The notes beneath the pieces are model-generated. The model was not told where the DNA came from. It made no database searches and saw only the letters and a program-made list of their open reading frames with translations. Shown one piece after another: positions 58,878 through 64,000 of a DNA stretch of 64,000 nt (position 1 is the first letter of the stretch; the number at the start of each line of letters is the position of its first letter). The stretch is from Cupriavidus consociatus (lineage in GTDB: Bacteria > Pseudomonadota > Gammaproteobacteria > Burkholderiales > Burkholderiaceae). Position numbers and translations under genes: made by a program. Location of the stretch: the NCBI RefSeq assembly GCF_017814975.1, contig NZ_JAGIQA010000018.1:1-64000 (forward strand), written 5' to 3'.

Positions 58878-59459
58878 TCAGCGGCGGCTGGGCGCGCGCG
58901 ATTGCAGTTCGCGCACCATGTCCTCCGGTTTGCCGGCCACCGTGCGGCCTTCGCAGAAGAACTCGATGGCCAGCGTGGCAGCATAGGCGTTGCGCACGCC
59001 GGTCTCCATGCGGTGCCAGGACTCGCCGTAGTCGCTGGTGTTGGGCACCCATTCGGTGGCGCCCTTGGGCAGCGTGGCGTAGAGCTTGCGCTCGAACGCG
59101 TCGCAGCGCATGCCTTCGAAGGTCACGTTGCGGGCGCCGCTCTGGCTGGTGGTGACCACGGTGTAGCGCACCACGTTGTCCTTGCCTACCGAGACCGACT
59201 TGCTGTCCACCGCGAACGACAGCGTACCGGTGCCGGAAACCGAGAACGGCACCAGGTTGGCATCCTGCGGTGGCGCCGGCAGCATTGCCTTGGCTTCCTC
59301 GAAGGTCTTGGGCGCGAAGGGGCTGAGCCAGGTGCTTTCTTCTTCCGCCATTTCCTTGCCGGTGGTCTTGCAGCCCGCCAGCGCCAGCGTGGCGGCGGCA
59401 AGCAGCAGGCCGGCAGCGCTCAGGCCGCCGCGGCGGCCCGGGCCGGTGCAACTAGTCAT
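58878..59459 (-). CDS. CNP1-like family lipoprotein
   Basis: A 193-residue protein with a lipoprotein signal peptide: lipobox LAGC, acylated Cys30 in [10 protein letters not shown]. The mature part ([48 protein letters not shown]) matches the CNP1-like family of betaproteobacterial proteins, whose role is unknown to me. Two cysteines remain in the mature domain (MRC and FFC) and could form a disulfide. It begins inside the end of rppH (8-base overlap), so it depends on rppH transcription and probably translation. Confidence 0.85.
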   Translation of the reverse strand: MTSCTGPGRRGGLSAAGLLLAAATLALAGCKTTGKEMAEEESTWLSPFAPKTFEEAKAMLPAPPQDANLVPFSVSGTGTLSFAVDSKSVSVGKDNVVRYTVVTTSQSGARNVTFEGMRCDAFERKLYATLPKGATEWVPNTSDYGESWHRMETGVRNAYAATLAIEFFCEGRTVAGKPEDMVRELQSRAPSRR

Positions 59460-60114
59460 CAGTACTCCGTGAGTTGGTAACCGGCGCCGCCGGCGAAACA
59501 GTTTCTTGCGCGGCCACGCTGCCACCATCGGCAGCGGCGGGCCTTGACGGCTGGCCAACGGCTGCAGGCGGGACGCCGCGCTGCCCGCCGCCATGGCGGC
59601 CGTGCGCGTGCGTGCCATAGGGGCTGAGCGGCACGCGCGGATGCCGGTTCAGGAAGCGCGACAGTTCCGTCAGCGCCATCTGGTAGACATCGCGCTTGAA
59701 TTCGATCACCGCCTCCAGCGGCACCCAGTAGTGGCTCCAGCGCCAGGCGTCGAACTCCGGATGGTCGGTTGCCCGCAGGTGGATATCGCAGTCCCTGCCC
59801 GCCATGCGGAGCAGGAACCAGATCTGTTTCTGGCCCCTGTAGTGGCCGCGGATCTCGCGGCGGATGAACTTGTCCGGCACCTCGTAACGCAGCCAGTCGC
59901 GCGTGCGACCAACGATCCTGACGTGCTCCGGGAGCAAGCCGGTTTCCTCATGCAGTTCGCGGTACATGGCCTGTTCCGGCGTCTCGCCGTACTTGATGCC
60001 GCCCTGCGGAAACTGCCAGGAGTGTTCGCCGATGCGCTTGCCCCAGAAAACCTCGTTGCGTGCGTTGAGGAGGATGATGCCGACGTTCGGGCGAAAGCCT
60101 TCACGATCGAGCAT
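59452..60114 (-). CDS. rppH: RNA pyrophosphohydrolase
   Basis: A 220-residue Nudix enzyme that removes pyrophosphate from 5' ends of mRNA to trigger decay. It starts [17 protein letters not shown], with [28 protein letters not shown] as the Nudix box. It is about 45 residues longer than E. coli RppH (176). The extra C-terminal tail is rich in Gly, His, Pro and Ala ([13 protein letters not shown]) and looks disordered. GAGG precedes the start, and a TATAAT lies about 33 bases upstream. It is divergent from proS. Confidence 0.93.
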   Translation of the reverse strand: MLDREGFRPNVGIILLNARNEVFWGKRIGEHSWQFPQGGIKYGETPEQAMYRELHEETGLLPEHVRIVGRTRDWLRYEVPDKFIRREIRGHYRGQKQIWFLLRMAGRDCDIHLRATDHPEFDAWRWSHYWVPLEAVIEFKRDVYQMALTELSRFLNRHPRVPLSPYGTHAHGRHGGGQRGVPPAAVGQPSRPAAADGGSVAAQETVSPAAPVTNSRSTDD

Positions 60115-60146
60115 GACTGCACCTCGAATCCTTTAGAATTACGCTG

Positions 60147-60152
60147 ATTATA
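60147..60152 (-). promoter_or_regulatory. Candidate -10 box of rppH
   Basis: A perfect TATAAT on the minus strand, 33 bases before the rppH ATG, inside an AT-rich island of the rppH/proS divergent region. The -35 is poor. Confidence 0.45.
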
Positions 60153-60296
60153 AAGGAAGCGCGCAGCCGGGCTCTGGCGGGGGGATGCTGGTTTTCCCCG
60201 AGCAGAAGGGCAGTTTCAGGCGCGTGCGCGACAAATCAGTGCCGCCGCTCCCGGAATTGGCCGGGCAGGCGTTGCGGCCTCGAGAGAAAGCTACGG

Positions 60297-62018
60297 ATGA
60301 AAGCCTCGCAATTCTTCATTTCCACCCTCAAGGAAGCGCCCGCCGACGCGGAAATCGTGTCGCACAAACTGATGATGCGTGCCGGCATGATCAAGAAGCT
60401 GGGCGCAGGCATCTACACCTACATGCCGATCGGGCTGCGCGTGATCCGCAAGGTGGAGAACATCGTGCGCGAGGAAATGAACCGCGCCGGCGCGGTGGAA
60501 ATGTCCATGCCGGTGATCCAGCCGGCCGAGCTGTGGCAGGAGACCGGCCGCTGGGACAAGATGGGCCCCGAACTGCTGCGCCTGAAGGACCGCCACGAAC
60601 GCGACTTCGCCGTGCAGCCCACCTCGGAAGAAGTGGTGACCGACATCGCCCGCACCGAGATCCGCAGCTACAAGCAGCTGCCGCTCAACTTCTACCAGAT
60701 CCAGACCAAGTTCCGCGACGAGCGCCGGCCGCGCTTCGGCATCATGCGCGGCCGCGAGTTCACCATGAAGGACGCCTATTCCTTCGACCGCGACACCGAC
60801 GGCCTGCGCAAGTCGTACGAGAGCATGTACGACGCCTATGTGCGCATCTTCCGCCGCTTCGGGCTGGAGTTCCGCGCGGTGGCGGCCGACAACGGCGCCA
60901 TCGGCGGTTCGGGTTCGCATGAATTCCACGTGATCGCCGATACCGGCGAAGACGCCATCGTCTACTGCCCGACCTCCGCCTACGCCGCCAACATGGAGGC
61001 CGCCGAGGCGCTGCCGCTGCTGGCCGAGCGCGCCGCGCCCAAGGCGGACCTGGTCAAGACCTTCACCCCGGAGAAGGTCAAGTGCGAGCAGGTGGCCGAA
61101 TTCCTGAACATCCCGCTGGAGACCAACGTCAAGTCGCTCGTGCTGGCTACCGACAGCGAAGCCGGCGCCCAGATCTGGCTGCTGCTGATCCGCGCCGACC
61201 ATGAGCTGAACGAGGTCAAGGCCTCCAAGGTGCCGGGCCTGGCCGAGTTCCGCTTTGCCACCGAGAACGAGATCGTCGACGCCTTTGGCTCGCCCCCGGG
61301 CTACCTGGGCCCGATCGACATGAAGAAGCCGGTCAAGGTGGTGGCCGACCGCACCGTCGCCAACATGAGCGACTTTGTCTGCGGCGCCAACTACCGCGAT
61401 TACCACTACACCGGCGTGAACTGGGGCCGCGACCTGCCCGAGCCGATCGTCGCCGACCTGCGCAACGTGGTGGCGGGCGACGCCTCGCCGGACGGCCAGG
61501 GCACGCTGGAAATCTGCCGCGGCATCGAGGTGGGCCACGTGTTCATGCTCGGCACGCGTTACTCGGAATCGATGAACGCCACCTTCCTGGACGAAAACGG
61601 CAAGACCCAGCCGATGCAGATGGGCTGCTACGGCATCGGCGTCACCCGTATCCTGGGCGCAGCGATCGAGCAGAACTTCGACGAGCGCGGCATCATCTGG
61701 CCGGCCGCGATCGCGCCGTTCGAGGTGGTGGTCTGCCCGGTGGGTTACGACCGCTCCGAGGCCGTCAAGGCCGAGGCCGACCGCATCCATGCCGAGCTGC
61801 TGGCTGCCGGCATCGACGTCATCATCGACGACCGCGGCGAGCGCCCGGGCGTGATGTTCGCCGATTGGGAACTGATCGGCGTGCCGCACCGCGTAGTGGT
61901 GGGCGACCGCGGCCTGAAGGAAGGCAAGGTCGAGTACCAGGGCCGGCGTGACGCACAGGCCACCGCGGTCAGCGTGGCCGACGTGGTCAGCCACGTGCGC
62001 AACCAGCTGGCGAACTGA
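60297..62018 (+). CDS. proS: Proline-tRNA ligase
   Basis: A 573-residue class II synthetase of the bacterial (long) type. It has motif 1 around [26 protein letters not shown], motif 2 [25 protein letters not shown] and motif 3 in the C-terminal half ([14 protein letters not shown]). A cis-editing INS domain lies between motifs 2 and 3 (about 225-405). The C-terminal anticodon-binding domain follows. GAGAAAG lies upstream. It charges the tRNA-Pro encoded about 6 kb away. The next gene begins five bases after its stop. Confidence 0.96.
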   Translation: MKASQFFISTLKEAPADAEIVSHKLMMRAGMIKKLGAGIYTYMPIGLRVIRKVENIVREEMNRAGAVEMSMPVIQPAELWQETGRWDKMGPELLRLKDRHERDFAVQPTSEEVVTDIARTEIRSYKQLPLNFYQIQTKFRDERRPRFGIMRGREFTMKDAYSFDRDTDGLRKSYESMYDAYVRIFRRFGLEFRAVAADNGAIGGSGSHEFHVIADTGEDAIVYCPTSAYAANMEAAEALPLLAERAAPKADLVKTFTPEKVKCEQVAEFLNIPLETNVKSLVLATDSEAGAQIWLLLIRADHELNEVKASKVPGLAEFRFATENEIVDAFGSPPGYLGPIDMKKPVKVVADRTVANMSDFVCGANYRDYHYTGVNWGRDLPEPIVADLRNVVAGDASPDGQGTLEICRGIEVGHVFMLGTRYSESMNATFLDENGKTQPMQMGCYGIGVTRILGAAIEQNFDERGIIWPAAIAPFEVVVCPVGYDRSEAVKAEADRIHAELLAAGIDVIIDDRGERPGVMFADWELIGVPHRVVVGDRGLKEGKVEYQGRRDAQATAVSVADVVSHVRNQLAN

Positions 62019-62023
62019 GCCCG

Positions 62024-62764
62024 ATGCGCGCCGCACGCGCAATGCCCGCTGCCCGCCGCCTTGCCGGCGGGCTGCTGCTGGCGCTGGCCGCGGCGGCCGC
62101 GCATGCCGGCGCGCAGAAGGAAGAAGACCTGGCAGATTCCGTGCGCGGCGCGCTGGCCGCGGCGATTGCGGATGACCGGCCCACGCGGCCGGTCTTTGCT
62201 TCTGGCGGCGAGCGCCTGGCCTACCTCAAGTGGCTGGGCGAAATGTCTTCCCGGCTGGCCACGCGCATCCCCGAGCCGCAGGTGCGCGTGGAACTGATCG
62301 AGGTCGCCTACTACGAGGCCAAGCGCGCGGGGCTGGAACCCGCGCTGGTGCTGGGCCTGGTCCAGGTCGAGAGCAATTTCCGCAAGTACGCGATCAGCTC
62401 GGCCGGCGCGCGCGGGCTGATGCAGGTGATGCCGTTCTGGGTCCGCGCCATCGGCGACAACGACCCGCGCAAGCTGTTCCACCTGCAGAGCAACCTGCGC
62501 TACGGCTGCACTATCCTGCGCTACTACCTCGACCGCGAGCAGGGCGACCTGTACCTGGCGCTGGGCCGCTACAACGGCAGCCGCGGCCGTCCCGAATATC
62601 CCAATGCGGTACTGGCGGCGTGGAAGCGCTGGCAGTATTCCGAAGCCTCGGTCACCGTCGCCGGCGATCCGGACAATACGCAGGCACGCGCTCCGCGCAC
62701 GCAGCCGTCCGACCCGCCGGAACGCAACCCTTTCTCGCCGCGCCGCGTCGCCAACCCGTCATGA
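62024..62764 (+). CDS. Lytic murein transglycosylase (SLT domain)
   Basis: A 246-residue periplasmic enzyme that cuts peptidoglycan strands with formation of 1,6-anhydro ends. A signal peptide (about 1-28) is followed by a helical segment and an SLT domain. The catalytic Glu116 lies in GLVQVESNFRKYAISSAGARGLMQVMPFW, and the YNGS motif and C-terminal AWKRW are typical. A Pro/Arg-rich tail ends the protein. It is five bases after proS and overlaps the next gene (ATGA). Confidence 0.92.
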   Translation: MRAARAMPAARRLAGGLLLALAAAAAHAGAQKEEDLADSVRGALAAAIADDRPTRPVFASGGERLAYLKWLGEMSSRLATRIPEPQVRVELIEVAYYEAKRAGLEPALVLGLVQVESNFRKYAISSAGARGLMQVMPFWVRAIGDNDPRKLFHLQSNLRYGCTILRYYLDREQGDLYLALGRYNGSRGRPEYPNAVLAAWKRWQYSEASVTVAGDPDNTQARAPRTQPSDPPERNPFSPRRVANPS

Positions 62765-63690
62765 TCCGCGAAGCATCCGTTGCCGGCGGCAGGGCCGGCT
62801 ATACCGAATCCTCGCCCGAGCTGGAGCAATGGCTGGCCAGGCATATCGCACAAGGCTTTGGCGCCGATGCGCTGGTGCTGTCGATGCTGCGTTCGGGCTA
62901 TGACGACAGCTTTGCGCGCCGGGCCGTGGCGGCGGCGTTCGGTGCGGACGCCGCGCTGGCCAGTGCGGACAAGCTGGCGCCGGCGCGCGCCGCGGCTCCG
63001 CAGGCCAAGGCCGTGGCAGGCGCCGTGTCCGGATCCCCGGCACGTCCGGCGTCCTATGTGGCCGACGGCGGCGATCGCCAGGTGCCGATCCTGTTCCGGC
63101 TCGCCTCGCCGCAGATCCGGCTGTACCAGCAACTGCTGAGCGCCGAAGAATGCGACGCGCTGGTGGCGCTGTCGCGCGGCCGGCTGGCACGCTCGCCGGT
63201 GGTCAACCCCGACACCGGCGACGAGAACCTGATCGACGCCCGCACCAGCATGGGCGCCATGTTCCAGGTGGGCGAGCATGCGCTGATCGAACGCATCGAG
63301 GCGCGTATCGCCGCGGTCACCGGCGTGCCGGCCGAGCACGGCGAAGGCTTGCAGATCCTCAACTACAAGCCCGGCGGCGAGTACCAGCCGCATTTCGATT
63401 TCTTCAATCCGCAACGGCCGGGCGAGGCACGCCAGCTGACCGTAGGCGGCCAGCGCATCGCCACGCTGGTGATCTACCTGAACACGCCCGAGGCCGGGGG
63501 CGCCACCGCGTTCCCTCGCGTGGGTCTGGAAGTGGCGCCGGTAAAGGGCAATGCGGTCTACTTCAGCTACCTGCTGCCCGACGGCATGCTTGACGAGCGC
63601 ACGCTGCATGCGGGCCTGCCGGTCGCCGCGGGCGAGAAGTGGATTGCGACCAAGTGGCTGCGCGAGCGGCCGTATCGCAGCGAAGGCTGA
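62761..63690 (+). CDS. 2-oxoglutarate/Fe(II) oxygenase, prolyl 4-hydroxylase-like
   Basis: A 309-residue protein. The C-terminal half is a P4Hc domain with the iron ligands His211-x-Asp213 (YQPHFDFFNP) and His283 (RTLHAGLPV), and Lys293 for 2-oxoglutarate. The N-terminal 100 residues are a separate helical region (LEQWLARHIAQGFGADALVLSMLRSGYDD) plus an Ala/Pro linker. The protein or peptide it hydroxylates is unknown. No signal peptide, so cytoplasmic. It is translationally coupled to the transglycosylase gene. Confidence 0.9.
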   Translation: MIREASVAGGRAGYTESSPELEQWLARHIAQGFGADALVLSMLRSGYDDSFARRAVAAAFGADAALASADKLAPARAAAPQAKAVAGAVSGSPARPASYVADGGDRQVPILFRLASPQIRLYQQLLSAEECDALVALSRGRLARSPVVNPDTGDENLIDARTSMGAMFQVGEHALIERIEARIAAVTGVPAEHGEGLQILNYKPGGEYQPHFDFFNPQRPGEARQLTVGGQRIATLVIYLNTPEAGGATAFPRVGLEVAPVKGNAVYFSYLLPDGMLDERTLHAGLPVAAGEKWIATKWLRERPYRSEG

Positions 63691-63756
63691 CCGCGCCATC
63701 GGGACGTTGCCCGTGATGGCCAAGCCCTTCCTGTATCGGCAATTTGCTGAAGAAGT

Positions 63757-63772
63757 GTACCGGTACTGTACC
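63757..63772. promoter_or_regulatory. GTACC repeats before the LysE-family gene
   Basis: GTACCGGTAC (63757-63766) is a perfect 10-bp palindrome, followed after one base by another GTACC (63768-63772). GTACC-type sites are seen ahead of transporter genes controlled by MocR/GntR regulators. The controlling protein is not in the window. Confidence 0.4.
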
Positions 63773-63817
63773 GCTGACTGACCGTAGACTGATTCCCTGA
63801 ACGCCCTGGAGTCAGTC

Positions 63818-64000
63818 ATGGAAGTATCCCAACTCGCCGCCGGTACCGGTGTCTTCGCCGCTTTTGCCGGTTTTGCGCTGGTGTCGTCGATCACCCCTGG
63901 TCCGAATAACACGATGCTGCTGGCTTCCGGCGTGAACTTCGGGTTCTTGCGCACGGTGCCGCACCTGCTCGGTGTCAGCATCGGCTTTGCACTGATGGTG
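63818..64000 (+). CDS. LysE/RhtB family amino acid exporter, N-terminal part
   Basis: The first 61 codons of a gene cut by the window end. It begins [20 protein letters not shown] and contains the family hallmark [20 protein letters not shown] at the end of the first membrane helix, followed by the start of helix 2. The ATG has CTGGAG seven bases upstream. LysE/RhtB proteins export amino acids or related compounds across the inner membrane. The substrate cannot be assigned. Confidence 0.88.
   Translation, partial: MEVSQLAAGTGVFAAFAGFALVSSITPGPNNTMLLASGVNFGFLRTVPHLLGVSIGFALMV

Noticed and set aside
63695-63720. Hairpin GCCATC-GGG...CCC-gt-GATGGC after the oxygenase gene
   Set aside because: The stem is bulged and has no T run, too weak to list as a terminator.

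Overview
This is a GC-rich betaproteobacterial chromosome segment, almost certainly Burkholderiaceae and most like Cupriavidus/Ralstonia. The evidence is the codon bias, the tail of a 5S rRNA of the Ralstonia type at the left edge, a lone tripartite-tricarboxylate receptor protein, a betaproteobacterial porin, and the neighbourhood mraZ-to-ftsZ / lpxC / secA / argJ / mutT-yacG-zapD-coaE-pilDCB / ispB-rplU-rpmA-obgE-proB-rppH-proS. The genus is inferred from gene content and resemblance; no database search was run. Nearly all of the window is chromosomal housekeeping. I see no insertion sequence, phage, integrase, CRISPR array, toxin-antitoxin or defence island.

Left part (1-20.8 kb), accessory and metabolic. 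It opens with the last bases of a 5S rRNA and its terminator. Then come a DUF3047 lipoprotein, a DUF2891 protein, an M20 amidohydrolase, a complete five-gene oligopeptide-type ABC importer, a branched-chain-amino-acid-type binding protein, a run of molybdopterin oxidoreductase, lipoprotein aminopeptidase and TetR regulator, an acyl-CoA ligase (FadD), a MarR regulator coupled to a small glycine-rich lipoprotein, a Bug/TctC receptor and a porin. Several leaders here carry inverted or tandem repeats that look like operators.

Middle part (20.8-46.5 kb), envelope and division. Coq7 is followed by the complete dcw cluster mraZ-rsmH-ftsL-ftsI-murE-murF-mraY-murD-ftsW-murG-murC-ddlB-ftsQ-ftsA-ftsZ. 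Eight of its junctions are 4-base ATGA overlaps. A good sigma-70 promoter ahead of mraZ runs into four GTG-type repeats spaced exactly 10 bp apart, the layout expected of a MraZ operator. After ftsZ come a peroxiredoxin, lpxC, a dciA-like gene (opposite strand), secA and argJ. These genes make and assemble peptidoglycan precursors, build the divisome, start lipid A synthesis and run protein export.

Right part (46.5-64 kb). A DUF815 ATPase and mutT face a leftward group pilB-pilC-pilD-coaE-zapD-yacG (type IV pilus assembly, CoA synthesis, Z-ring bundling, gyrase inhibition). Then come tRNA-Pro(CGG), ispB, rplU-rpmA-obgE-proB, a CNP1-like lipoprotein coupled to rppH, proS, a lytic transglycosylase, a prolyl-4-hydroxylase-like oxygenase, and the start of a LysE-family exporter cut by the window end.

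Nothing here is clearly a new system. The most useful leads are regulatory or small-scale: the MraZ repeat array, a MarR operator overlapping its own -10 box, a possible leaderless 31-residue membrane peptide between ispB and rplU, a Lys-Asp repeat inside PilB, a basic/acidic insert in MurD, GTACC repeats ahead of the LysE gene, and the uncharacterised molybdoenzyme/aminopeptidase/TetR cluster.
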